A DNA stretch of 64,000 nucleotides from contig CM060694.1 of the NCBI GenBank assembly GCA_030686995.1, positions 96,023,844 through 96,087,843 of the forward strand, in the 5' to 3' direction. Under the pieces are notes generated by a model. It had not been told where the DNA came from and did no database searches. It was given only the letters and a program-made list of their open reading frames with translations. The stretch is from Artemisia argyi (lineage: Eukaryota; Streptophyta; Magnoliopsida; Asterales; Asteraceae). A program made the position numbers and the translations under genes. Below are positions 21,693-32,615 of this stretch, piece by piece; position 1 is the stretch's first letter; each line of letters starts with the position of its first letter.

Positions 21693-22880
21693 TGTGGAAA
21701 ACTAGAAGGGGGGGTTGAATAGTTTTACGTCAATTTTTATTTTAAAAAAACAACGCTTATATATACTAATATCTACGAAATAAAATGACAACAATATAAG
21801 TAAATAAGTAAAGAGAGAGAGATGGAAAGATCGCACCACAAGACAAAGGATTTATAGTGGTTCGGCTACGAAGCACCTCTTCGCCCTACTCTACTCCCCG
21901 AGCACCTAACTCGAGAGTTTTCTTCACTATGCCAGCAAGCTCCCTTATGGCGGAGAAAACCTTACACAACTTTTGCTTACACCAATTAACGACACTAAGC
22001 TAAATGTCGAGTCCTAATAGTAGCTAGAACCAATCTCACACCACTACACACCTTCTTCACAACTTATACACACCACTACTACTACTACACAACTTCACTA
22101 CTTCTTTTTCACAACACTACTTCTACTTCTACCCAACACAACTACTTCTATTCACAACTACTAACACACCTAGGGCTATCTATTACACAACTTCTACACC
22201 TTTACAATATTCACAAGCCTACAATACTTCTTAACAAGATGTTGGAGGAGTATTCTTCTCTTGCACTTTGAATGATGAAGGATTGGATCACTTGAAACAA
22301 GAACTAATATGTTTATGATCAAAGGATTTAGGAAGATGATTTGAGAGAATTAGAACATAAAGTTTTAGTGCAAAAGGTGAGGAAAAATTTCAGATTTGAA
22401 CCAGTATTTATAGGCAAAGAATTCTGACAGAGGAGCGTATGCCGGCCCCCTTAATTGTGTGCCGGCCCCCTTAAAATTAAGTGGGCCGCCCACTGTAACG
22501 GCCTGAATTTTTTATCCTTTCTGGGGAAAGTTTATTTGGTTAAAATTTAACTGAATTTGGTTAAAAATTTGAATTCATTTATTTATTATGAAATAAACAT
22601 TTTCCTTTAAATACCAAAAGTGTTTTTCTTAAATATATTAAATGTTTACACCATTTTATTTAATTTGTAATTAGTAAATAAACCTTCCTTTGATCATAAA
22701 ATGTATTAGACACTTGTTTATTCATACCTTAAGTGAATTAGATGGATATAATGATATTTTGTCACTAAATACTTATTTACGTAATGATTTTACGTTTAAT
22801 GATTTTACATTTTGTGATCGTCAAAACATAGGGATGTCGAGAGATATTAATAACGTTTTTACGCATTATTTATGTCAACA
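21693..22880 (-). repeat. 3' LTR of element B
   Basis: 1188 bp. The TATA box is at 22412-22405 (minus) and the cassette at 22424-22504 lies 11 bp upstream of it. About 50 bp present in the other LTR near 29022 is missing here. Confidence 0.92.
22424..22504. repeat. Palindromic GC cassette, 3' LTR copy (B-type)
   Basis: Starts CTGACAG. It has two direct GCCGGCCCCCTTAA units followed by an inverted TTAAGTGGGCCGCCC and ends ACGGCCTG. Other B copies: 24238-24323, 25012-25096 and 29750-29831; a shorter one is in LTR E at 56650-56711. Confidence 0.85.
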
Positions 22881-23334
22881 ATCTCCCCCTTTTTGATGAT
22901 TACAAAATCTAAACTCATTAAATAAAAAATTATTATATATGCAAGTATTTAGTGAGTTTATATCACTTCTCCCCCTTTTTGTGAACATCAAAAAGGTTGT
23001 CCCGAAGTCGGATGAGCTCCCCCTTGATGTGTACTCCCCCTCGTTTTAAAGTTATAAGACAAATCGAGATATGGAATGCTTGCAAAATTATTTAGAACAT
23101 ACAATTTATGTATAATGCAATAAACTAAATATATAACAAGAAAACATGTAAAAAGCAAACAATAAATCTCAACAAGCATTCATTATTCATAAAAACAGAT
23201 TATGTTGGAAAACATAATCATTGTTACATAAGCACACATATATGCTTTTCTTAGCAAACTACATTAGATAATACTAAGTTGCCATCTTGAGGTCTCTAGG
23301 ACTTGCTTGGAGATTAGAAGCATGGAGCATGGAT
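22881..23334 (-). promoter_or_regulatory. Polypurine tracts and 3' untranslated region of B
   Basis: Minus strand AAAAAGGGGGAGAT abuts the LTR (22881-22894). Three further GGGGGAG tracts lie at about 22968, 23016 and 23033, repeating the arrangement of element A. The remaining sequence up to the Pro-rich ORF shows no gene. Confidence 0.75.
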
Positions 23335-24057
23335 TTAGTGGAGGTAGACTTTTGTGGGAATTTTGTTTGGAGAGTTTGGAGTGGTTGATGGAGGTGAGCT
23401 TGGAGCGGAAGAGTTGGATTTTTGAGTTTGTGATGGTGGTGGAGAAGACCTTGTGAGGAGATACTCAATCCAAGTGAAGTGCTCATTGAGAGCAATGGTT
23501 TGTTTTTGGAGAAAAATACAAGGAAAATTGTTGACATGATTCTCAAGTGGGACAATGTTGTTGGATGGTGAGGATGGAGTGGTAGAGGGTTGTTGAACCA
23601 AATTGCGTTGAGCAAGATGTAGGGCAACGAGAGCACTAAGTTCATGGGCTTCTTTGAGCTCCTCAACGAACTTTTTATGTTCGGAGGAAGGTGATGATGG
23701 TAGAGTTGGGTTATTGTTGGGGATTGAGGTTTGGACATGTAACATAGGATTCATGTCTTGATGAGAAGAATGGATGTGGTTTTGGGATTGAGTATGTTCC
23801 TCAAAAGGATCATTTGGAAGAATTGAGTGAGATGGATGTGGAGTATTGTTGGTGAGTGCGATAGTGAGGTTGTCATGTGGAGGTAAAGTGAAGGTATCAT
23901 TTGGGTGAAGTGAATGTTTAGTTGTTGGTTGGTTGGAGACAACATCATTAATAGATGAGAATTTTTGACATGTATCAAGTTTTCTTCTCCACACGGGTTT
24001 GACGGTGATTCTTGCACCTATTGTAGGTTTGGTTCTTGGATGATTGGGGGATGACAT
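23335..24057 (-). CDS. Pro/Ser-rich 3'-terminal ORF of element B
   Basis: 240 residues from the ATG at 24057 (the frame opens further upstream but only with a non-ATG codon). The N-terminus has ARITVKPVW, matching ARISVKPLW of the element A ORF. A His/Pro/Ser/Asn-rich middle and a helical stretch (KKFVEELKEAHELSALVALH) follow, then a Pro/Ser-rich tail. It is shorter than A's 302 residues and the C-termini do not match clearly. It is intact although B's gag and pol are degraded. A TATA box lies 35-42 bases upstream. Function unknown. Confidence 0.6.
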   Translation of the reverse strand: MSSPNHPRTKPTIGARITVKPVWRRKLDTCQKFSSINDVVSNQPTTKHSLHPNDTFTLPPHDNLTIALTNNTPHPSHSILPNDPFEEHTQSQNHIHSSHQDMNPMLHVQTSIPNNNPTLPSSPSSEHKKFVEELKEAHELSALVALHLAQRNLVQQPSTTPSSPSNNIVPLENHVNNFPCIFLQKQTIALNEHFTWIEYLLTRSSPPPSQTQKSNSSAPSSPPSTTPNSPNKIPTKVYLH

Positions 24058-24091
24058 GATGGATTGAGTGATGATTAATGATGAATGAGGG

Positions 24092-24099
24092 TATTTATA
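24092..24099 (-). promoter_or_regulatory. Possible internal TATA box for the Pro-rich ORF (B)
   Basis: TATAAATA in the context CACTATAAATACCC. Only 35 bases separate it from the ATG, so the leader would be very short unless transcription starts unusually close. Same context as the box at 11061 in A. Confidence 0.4.
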
Positions 24100-24237
24100 G
24101 TGTGATGATTTGGTGTTTATGGAAGGATAATATGTGGTGGATTTGATAGACAAAGAATGTTTGTGAATTTAGGGAAGTGGGGAATCAAAATAGGGTGAAA
24201 TGGGCTAAAAAGCATAAAGAAAACAGGGAACCTCGAC

Positions 24238-24323
24238 CATTAGGTGGCCGGCCCCCTTAATTAATGGCCGGCCCCTTTAATTTTAAGGGGGCCGCCCGTT
24301 ATAATTATGGGGGCCACCTAATG
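24238..24323. repeat. Palindromic GC cassette, internal copy upstream of the Pro-rich ORF (B)
   Basis: 86 bp closed by perfect 12-base arms CATTAGGTGGCC/GGCCACCTAATG. Inside are two GGCCGGCCCC(C/T)TTAA units and TTAAGGGGGCCGCCC. It lies 181-266 bases upstream of the ORF. Confidence 0.85.
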
Positions 24324-25011
24324 TCTGGTTCCCAGATTGCCAGAAATGGTTTTTGGCACAGATTTTTCCAGAAAGATGTTTGTTTTGAGGTTTGGTTTTG
24401 GGCAAGTCCATCTCTTTAGGCAACTAAACAAATATTATCTTGATGAAGTATGCATAGAAAGTATATATATGTAGGCAACTAAGCATATATTATAGATTTC
24501 ATGCAAAGACAATAATGATAATGAACAAATAAGCAAGTTATGTATCCTAAGGCAACAAATAAAGTATAAGGCAACTTAGTGAGGGAGAAACTAATGATGC
24601 AACAAATGTGACCAAGTGATACTTGACATTTTTCTAGTGTGTGCCTAGATGAAACAAATGTGGAGATGCGATTGCTTCGACTCCTAATGCAAAGAAATAT
24701 ATGTATCCTAAGAAGCAATCCAAAAACTCCTTGATTCAATTTGCTTAGTCCATGATTGCCAAGGATATATATTGGATTATATATTTTGACACTTCATGTG
24801 AACTCTTATGCATGATTTTAGAAAAATGTTTTTACCATTATTCAACAATGAGTTTTCCTAATCGTGAGAATGATTTTAAAATAAATTGAGGTTTTCTTTT
24901 GAGAATATATATATGCAAAAACAAAATATCTCAATTCCTGATTTTTGTGCAAAACAGAATCCTAGACTCAGACTTAAGAAGAAAGAAAAGAAAATTTAAT
25001 ATTTTTATGCT

Positions 25012-25096
25012 CAGATGGCCGGCCCCCTTAAAGTGAGTTCGGTCCCCTTAATTTTAAGGGGGCCGCCCTTATAAATTTAAGGGGTCCGCCCATCTG
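25012..25096. repeat. Palindromic GC cassette, post-pol copy (B)
   Basis: 85 bp closed by arms CAGATGG/CCATCTG. It contains GGCCGGCCCCCTTAA and TTAAGGGGGCCGCCC, plus mutated variants. It sits about 50 bases downstream of where the pol frame ends, as in element A. Confidence 0.85.
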
Positions 25097-25171
25097 ACAA
25101 ATTTTTTTTTTTCCAGAATCATGAAATTTCAGAAATAAAATTTTAATCTATTTGTTCCATCATTCCTAATC

Positions 25172-26683
25172 CTAAACGCAAGTGGTTAAATAATTCACGC
25201 TTAAGGGGCTTAGTAAATATATCCGCAATGTTATCTTCCGAGCTACCTTTTCTATTGTTATGTTTCCCTTTTGTACGTTATCCTTAAGAAAGTGATGACG
25301 TATTTCTATATGTTTAGTCCTAGAGTGTTGAACGAGATTCTTACTTAAATCTATGGCTCCTTTATTATCACACATTATAGGAATGTTTTCTAACCTAACG
25401 CCATAGTCTACGAGAGCTTGTTTCATCAATAGTGCTTGTTGACATGCCTTTCCAGCGCTTACATATTCAGCTTCGGTGGTCGAAATAGCAAGAGCGGTTT
25501 GCTTCTTAGAAAACCAAGACGTTAGGCAACATCCCATAAACGTGCAAATACCACTAGTGCTTTTTCGATCCACGTAGTCTCCCGCATGATCCGAATCCGC
25601 ATAGAAAATGGTTTCTATGCCGGATCCCTTAGGATACCATAATCCTAAGTGTATAGTGCCTTTAATGTATCGGAAGATACGCTTAACCGCTTCTAGGTGA
25701 GAGGTTTTGGGATCCTCTTGAAAGCGGGCACAAAGGCAAACACTAAACATGATATCGGGTCTACTTGCCATTAAGTATAGTAAACTACCTATCATTCCTC
25801 TATACTTAGTGTTATCTACGGACTCACCTTCTTCATCTCTTGTGAGTTTCACTTCCGTAGACATAGGTGTCTTAAGGGGTTTTGAGTCTTCTAGGCCAAA
25901 TTTCTTAAGCATTTCCTTAATGTATTTTGATTGGTTAAAAAATATTCCATCTTTTAGTTGTTTTATTTGTAATCCTAGGAAGAAGTTTAGTTCACCCATC
26001 ATGCTCATCTCAAACTCATCATGCATGATTTTGGCAAATTCATCACACATATCCTGACAAGTCGATCCAAATACAATGTCATCGACATATATTTGAACAA
26101 TGATGATATTTGGGTCACTTATTTTAGTGAAGAGAGTGTTATCTACCATTCCCATGGAATAATTATGCTCAACTAGGAAAGCTTTAAGTCTATCATACCA
26201 AGCCTTTGGAGCTTGCTTAAGACCATATAAAGCTTTCTTTAGTTTGTAAACATAATCAGGTTTTACGAAGTCAATAAATCCCGGAGGTTGTGCCACATAA
26301 ACCTCCTCATTGATAAAACCGTTGAGGAATGCACTCTTCACATCCATTTGGTATAACTTAAAGTCTAGGGCGCATGCATAAGCTAAAAGGATTTTAATGG
26401 ATTCTAATCTAGCTACAGGAGCATAGGTTTCATCATAATCAATTTCTTCTTGTTGATTATAACCTTGGGCGACTAACCTAGCTTTATTCCTAGTTACTAT
26501 TCCATTTTCATCTAATTTATTCCTAAATACCCACTTAGTTCCTATTATGGTCGCATTCCTAGGATTTGAGACTAGTTCCCAAACATCATTTGTTTTGAAT
26601 TGATTTAATTCTTCTTTCATAGCCATAATCCAACTTTCATCCTTTAAGGCTTCATTTATATTCTTAGGTTCTATTGTTGACAC
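25172..26683 (-). pseudogene. Copia pol, RT-RNase H part (B)
   Basis: 503 codons homologous to element A's 13930-15753. RT (about residues 20-260) has IYVDDIVFGST and RNase H (about 340-480) has DSDHAGD. A one-base loss near 25240 shifts the frame, so the last 20 or so residues are wrong; the correct C-terminal frame can be followed to about 25145. Upstream, 26684-27300 is the linker and integrase C-terminal part in broken frames, with stops where Arg and Trp codons are expected. RT catalytic residues look intact but no full polyprotein is possible. Confidence 0.88.
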
Positions 26684-27301
26684 AAAACATAAGAAGTTAT
26701 TTTTATCTTGAGCTTGTGATCTAAGTGTTCTTTGATTTAGGTGACCTATAATGTTATCTAGTGGATGTGACTTTGATTCTTTAACATTTACAACTTCATT
26801 TTCTTCTAACGTTTCTACTTCAAGATCATTACCTAAGGGTTTACTTTTACTAACCTCAATAGCTTCTTCCTCTATAACATCATCATCTTCTAAGGGTAAT
26901 GTTTTAGGTAGTGGTGGAGTTTCATCAAAGGTTACATTTAGGGATTCTTCTACTTTGATGGTATGTTTATTAAGAATTATATATGCCTTACTATTTTGAG
27001 AATATCCTAGAAAAAATCCTTCGTAAGCCTTAGGGTCAAACTTAGTGAGATAGTCTTTTGTATTAAGGATGAAGCATTTACTTCCGAATACTCAAAAGTA
27101 GCCTATATTGGGTTTTCTACCTCTTAATAATTCATATGGAGTTTTTCCTAAGATTCGTCTAATAGAAACTCTATTAAGTATATATGTTGATGTATCTACG
27201 GCGTGACACTAAAATTTTTGTGGGATAGATTGTTCATTTAACATTGTTCTACTCATTTCTTGTAGAGACCTATTTTTTCTTTCTACTACCCCATTTGATT
27301 G

Positions 27302-28173
27302 CTAAGTACGTGGAGCGGAAAAGTTGTGAGATATTCCATTTTTATCACAAAATTTTCCGAATTGTACTTCGTTATCAAATTCCCTACCATGGTCCGTCCT
27401 AATTGAGACTATAGAACATCCTAACTTATTTTGTATCATTTTACTAAATATCTCAAATTTTTCAAAGGCTTCGGTTTTATCACTTAAGAACCTAGTCCAC
27501 GTGTATCGTGAATAATCATCTACTATAACTAAGGTGTAACGATTGCCACCGTAGCTTCGCACAGCGGATGGACCAAAAAGGTCCATATGAAGTAATTCTA
27601 AGAATCTAGTTGTAGATAACATATTTTTAGCTTTGTGACTAGCATGTGCTTGTTTTCCAATTTTACAAGCATCACAAAAGTGTTGATCATATCTTAGGCT
27701 AGGCAAGTTTCTAACTAGTTCCTTAGAGGCTAAAGATTGTATTTGTTGCATGTTTGCGTGACCTAATCTCCTATGCCACAAAGTGGAGTTTTCATCTATA
27801 GTGGTAGGCATATCTTGTCTTCCGTTTTGTGTCCTAATTTCATAACGTATATACCTCCTTTCCTAATTCCTCTACCTATAACTTTCTTGTCCTTAATTAT
27901 TTCGCTATCTTTCTTGGTAAATGTAACCCTACACTTATTATCACATATTTAGCCTATACTAAGCAAGTTATAAGTTAGATTATCTACATGCTCGACATTT
28001 TCAATAGTTAGAGTGTCTTGAGAGATCGTACCTTTGCCTATGATTTCTCCACGACGATCACTACCAAAAACAACATTACCTCTGTTATATGCCTTATATT
28101 TAGAAAATAGCTTGCGATTCCCCGTCATGTGTCTTGAGCAACCACTATCCTTTATCCATTCATCGGGCTCCAA
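27302..28173 (-). pseudogene. Copia protease-integrase remains (B)
   Basis: Two open pieces. 28173-27949 has the protease site with an intact DSGCSRHMTG. 27811-27302 has the integrase HHCC finger (LWHRRLGHAN...CDAC) and core (MDLFGP, RTDHGREFDNE). The frame stops at 27302 with a TAG replacing the Pro codon found in element A, just before the catalytic Glu region. Between the pieces (27812-27948) the frame is broken. Confidence 0.85.
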
Positions 28174-28179
28174 ATCTAC

Positions 28180-28898
28180 TCATAGACATATTTCATCAGG
28201 TGCTTGAGCCACAAAACATTTGTGCTTCATTGTTTCGTCTTCGTCACTAGATATTCTTCTTCGGGTGGTTTTCCTTTTATCTTGTGCTTTTAGTCGCTTC
28301 TTAATAATATTCTTGAATTCTTTAACGACCTTTGCATATTCTTCATCTTCACTTTCGGAACTATAATAATCATCATTATTATGTTCGATCGTTGACTTTG
28401 TACACCCTTCTTGTTTGCTCTTGGTATGACTCTTGGGGTTTTCGTCATTATTACCTACACATGCAAAGTTTGAACTAGTAGCACTTGTAATCATTTCAAC
28501 TAAATATTTATCTACTATACTTTCATTTTTAACTATTTTATATATAGAATTTTTTTTGGCTTGACATTTCTCTTGATGAAAATTTAAAAGACTTTTCCAC
28601 ATATCATTTGCCGTTTGACAAAAAAATATTCTTTCATATTCAATATTTGGTAAAGCTTTGTATATAATCATTTTAGCAATATCATTTTTATCAAGCACTA
28701 CTTTGAAATAATTATCTTGTTTTTAAAAAGTAGTTTTTGATGATTGAAAATCACCAATTGAAATAACATGCCAAAGATTATAATCTATTAATTTGACATA
28801 ACTTTCGAATCGATTTTTCCATTCAAGAAAACTTGTATTTTCAAAATATGGTGGTTTAAATGTCATGTTCCCTTCTAAATATTTTTCCGATTCCATAG
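28180..28898 (-). pseudogene. Copia gag remains (B)
   Basis: The open part (28698-28180) matches element A gag around NALPKKEYERVF and the acidic SESEDEEYA stretch, then jumps to sequence next to the protease. The CCHC knuckle and the region that carries the cassette in A are missing, so a large internal deletion occurred. 28699-28898 is the N-terminal gag region with stops. It cannot make a working Gag. Confidence 0.8.
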
Positions 28899-28950
28899 AT
28901 CGATTTCAAGTTTTAAAATACAGTTTATTTTAAAAATCTTGTTTAACGTA

Positions 28951-28964
28951 GCTCTGATGCCAAT
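28951..28964 (-). promoter_or_regulatory. Primer binding site of element B
   Basis: Minus strand ATTGGCATCAGAGC, the initiator-Met tRNA complement with one change (T to C in TGGTATC), next to the 5' LTR. Confidence 0.85.
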
Positions 28965-30205
28965 TGTGGAAAACTAGAAGGGGGGGTTGAATAGTTTTAC
29001 GTCAATTTTTATTTTATAAAAACTTTGTTTGCAAAATAATCGATTCTAGTTTTATGTGAGATCAATAAACAACACTTATATATACTAATATCTTCGAAAT
29101 AAAATGACAACAATATAAGTAAATAAGTAAAGAGATAGAGATGGAAAGATCGTACCACAAGATAAAGGATTTATTGTGGTTCGACTACGAAGCACCTCTT
29201 CGCCCTACTCTACTCCCCGAGCACCTAACTCGAGAGTTTTCTTCACTATGTCAGCAATCTCCCTTATGGCGGAGAAAACCTTACACAACTTTTGCTTACA
29301 CCAATTAACGACACTAAGCTAAATGTCGAGTCCTAATAGTAGCTAGAACCAATCTCACACAACTACACACCTTCTTCACAACTTATACACACCACTACTA
29401 CTACACAACTTCACACAACTTCACTACTTCTTTTTCACAACACCACTTCTACTTCTACCCAACACAACTACTTCTATTCACAACTACTAACACACCTAGA
29501 TCAATCTATTACACAACTTCTACACCTTTACAATATTCACAAGCCTACAATACTTCTTAACAAGATGTTGGAGGAGTATTCTTCTCTTGCACTTTGAATG
29601 ATGAAGGATTGGATCACTTGAAACAAGAACTAATATGTTTATGATCAAAGGATTTAGGAAGATGATTTAAGAGAATTAGAACAGAAAGTTTTAGTGCAAA
29701 AGGTGAGGAAAAATTTCAGATTTGAACCAGTATTTATAGGCAAAGAATTCTGACAGAGGAGCATATGCCGGCCCCCTTAATTGTGTGCCGGCCCCCTTAA
29801 AATTAAGGGGGCCGCCCACTGTAACGGCCTGAATTTTTTGTCCTTTCTGGGGAAAGTTTATTTGGTGAAAATTTAACTGAATTTGGTTAAAAATTTGAAT
29901 TCATTTATTTATTATGAAATAAACATTTTCCTTTAAATACCAAAAGTGTTTTTCTTAAATATATAAAATGTTTATACCATTTTATATAATTTGTAATTAG
30001 TAAATAAACCTTCCTTTGATCATAAAATGTATTAGGCACTTGTTTATTCATACCTTAAGTGAATTAGATGGATATAATGATATTTTGTCACTAAATACTT
30101 ATTTACGTAATGATTTTACGTTTAATGATTTACATTTTGTGATCGTCAAAACATAGGGATGTCGAGAGATATTAATAACGTTTTTACGCATTATTTATAT
30201 CAACA
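28965..30205 (-). repeat. 5' LTR of element B
   Basis: 1241 bp, TGTGG...TCAACA, holding the cassette at 29750-29831. It contains the roughly 50 bp missing in the 3' LTR. Target duplication ACATT follows. Confidence 0.92.
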
Positions 30206-31295
30206 ACATTAATTGATTAGGATGTCTAAACATTTATCTATTTACTTGTTAGTACGTTACTGAATATATCTTCTATATTGAACTTAGTGGCATTCGGACT
30301 TCTAGGCGGACGCATACCTGGATTTATTTTTGGTTCCTAAGTAGGCCAGGCACCATGGAGATGGAACCAATCTCTTCGAGTATGCTAAGAGACTTGCTAT
30401 TTATTTGCATGGGGCTGGTAAGATAGTTTAGATATGTAGACGACCAGAGGCTGTGTTTTGTGCAGAAAGATTGTTCTCTCTAAATCTACGTTTTTTGTGC
30501 ATGATGTCACTTGATATTGGTTAAGCGTGTCGACGATGGGTTGTGTTGGCATGAAATTATGGCTTTCTAGAATTGAATAGATAATTAACTTTATGTAGGG
30601 GTATTCTATATTCATTTGGAACCACAAAAACTGAGCCGAAACTGAGTTATAACCAACTAACTTTGAATTCAGTTTTCGGTTCCAGACCGAGCTGAACCGA
30701 ATTCTATAATGGATTATTGGTTTGTTTTTGGAATTACAAAGCAACCACCCAAACTATACGGAAACCAATTAGTGTAAATATTGTTGACATAAGGGGGTGT
30801 TTGAATTATTTATTTGGAACTATTTATTTGATTATTGTGAACTTAAAGTTGCAATTATTATTTTTTCGTGTTTGGATAAACCAATTATGATCTAATTATC
30901 TGATATTTTTCTTTTTAAGGTTGGTTACGATAAGCAAGGACTTCAAACAGACCAAGCTCAAATTCATCACGGATTTACCTGAGGTACTCATTATAAGATG
31001 TTTTTTCTTAATACTTGCGTGTATACCTTTATCATTAATAGTCTGTACATGCCACGATATATTTTATTTTAACGTAATGCTTTATGTTTTCCTTTTAATG
31101 TTTCATGCTTATATTTGGCCAGGGCATAAACGCTCTTTGGGTGTAGCTACAATCTAGCAAGGAGAGACTGTATTTTTTTACTGTCTTGATGCTAGCATGG
31201 GGTATGTTAAAAACCAATCTAAATTCTTGCAATCATTCCTTTATCTAAAGTACAGATTGTGGTCCTTTCAATTTAACTATCCGGGGTTTGTTTTC

Positions 31296-31661
31296 TTATT
31301 GTCTTTTGGTAGGATTAATATCAGATTTACACATCGGACCACAAAAGTATCGGTGGATGGGAAGTGCTAGATTAGAATCTATGTAAGTTTCCCTGTTCTT
31401 ACCCTTGAGCATACTTATAGCATTGTACTTTTTATGAAGGAGTGTTTGGATTTTCTTTGGGTTTACTTTTGACGGATCAAGACTAATCAGTATCTCCTCA
31501 GCCCTGTCTTCCAAATCAATATCACCTTGAATTACGGAAAAAAATTGGAAGAGAGATTTCCACATTAGCAATGTCAAGAATCTTGTGTTCAACCAATGCC
31601 TAATTACGGGTATTATGAAAAACATAGATACAATACGGAATGCATACAACATAACGCTCAC
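31296..31661 (-). pseudogene. Open stretch with protein-like composition, unrecognised
   Basis: 121-codon minus-strand ORF. Its middle (DLEDRAEEILISLDPSKVNPKK) is charged and well balanced, unlike random translation of AT-rich DNA, so it may be an exon or captured gene fragment. The plus strand has competing exon-like sequence at 31313-31380, so the coding strand is unsure. I cannot name a family. Confidence 0.3.
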
Positions 31662-31723
31662 TTTACCTTATTATACATACAACTTATATTCACATACATT
31701 TTATGGACAGTTATTGATTCAAA

Positions 31724-31819
31724 GCAATTATTGCAGATGAAACCGCAAGTATAATTGTTACTTGCCTTAGCCCAGAGATAAATTCATTGGTGACAAAATG
31801 CGATGAGGCGCAACTTTTC
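31724..31819 (+). pseudogene. Possible OB-fold/RPA70-like exon fragment
   Basis: 31 codons reading ADETASIIVTCLSPEINSLV and onward to a TGA. The pattern of D-x-T-x-x-x-x-x-T-C-F/L-SPE is reminiscent of plant replication protein A 70-like OB-fold proteins. The match is short and made from memory; it could be part of a gene split by the retroelements or a Helitron-type capture. Confidence 0.25.
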
Positions 31820-32615
31820 TGAGCTAATAAGTAATGCATTTCTTTTTGATGTATGAGTTTTTGATGTCCACGACAGGTTTAGTAGGCTCAACTTTTCAAT
31901 ATTGTGAGGATGACAGACACTCTTTTGTAAATGCTTTTGGGAATGTGGCTAACACAGCATCTGCTAGCACTGAACATTACTATACAAAGGTACTTTCGTT
32001 ACAATTTTTAACTTTCAACCTGTGTTTCAGTCTTCATGAGTTTCAGTAACATGTAAAACACAGCGTGTTGGATTGTGACTATGAAGAAACAAGGTCAAGA
32101 ATCCAATATTAGGTCGTTGCCATTGTGTGTATTGTAGTTTTCTTAGTTCTATAGCTATTTAACACATTTAAGCTCCAACTATAGCTTTTAAATAAAAACT
32201 CAATAAATGCAAGACTTGCAAGCAACCCACTACAGCAGTGTGGAAATAAATTGTAAACAAGGACTCATAAGGTCTTACCTAAGCTGAATGTTAAAGACTA
32301 AAAGGTTAATTTCACAAAAAACTTATTTATTCTATAGCCCTTTTAACCCACTACAGCAGCCTAGGAATAAAGAGTAAACGAGGACCTTATAAGGTCTTAC
32401 CTATTAAACTTATTAAAGCTTATAACAGCTTGATCTTAAAAATTAAGTTGCCAAACACTAGGATTATGCACAAACTGAATTTTGGAGCGACTTATGCAGT
32501 GGTGGTAGTCTTAAACCAAACCAAACCAAACAGCATGTTAAATTATGAAATTTCGGCTGTGTATCTATTTGGGTTAAGTTGCTAAATAGTATGTTAAAAT
32601 TTCGGCTGTGCATCA

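Larger units (their letters stand above)
21693..30205 (-). mobile_element. SIRE-like Copia retrotransposon B
   Basis: 8.5-kb minus-strand element with perfect target duplication ACATT (21688-21692 and 30206-30210). Its LTRs start TGTGGAAAACTAG like A's but the rest of the LTR is largely different. It has gag remains, protease-integrase, RT-RNH and the 3' Pro-rich ORF, but lacks the zinc knuckle part of gag and the ATHILA-like ORF. Many stops and frameshifts make it non-autonomous. LTR divergence is about 2% by eye, plus a gap of about 50 bp in the left LTR. Confidence 0.92.
30206..32615. other. Host DNA between elements B and H
   Basis: AT-rich. Contains a MITE-like end around 30790-30920 (GGGGGTGTTTGAATTATTT), exon-like open stretches on the plus strand (about 30920-30980, about 31313-31380 before GTAAG, 31724-31819, about 31870-31990), and two direct repeats (about 32228-32290 and 32347-32406, CCCACTACAGCAG...TAAGGTCTTACCT). 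The stretch 32541-32615 next to H repeats a motif seen again at 53490-53520. Confidence 0.4.
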
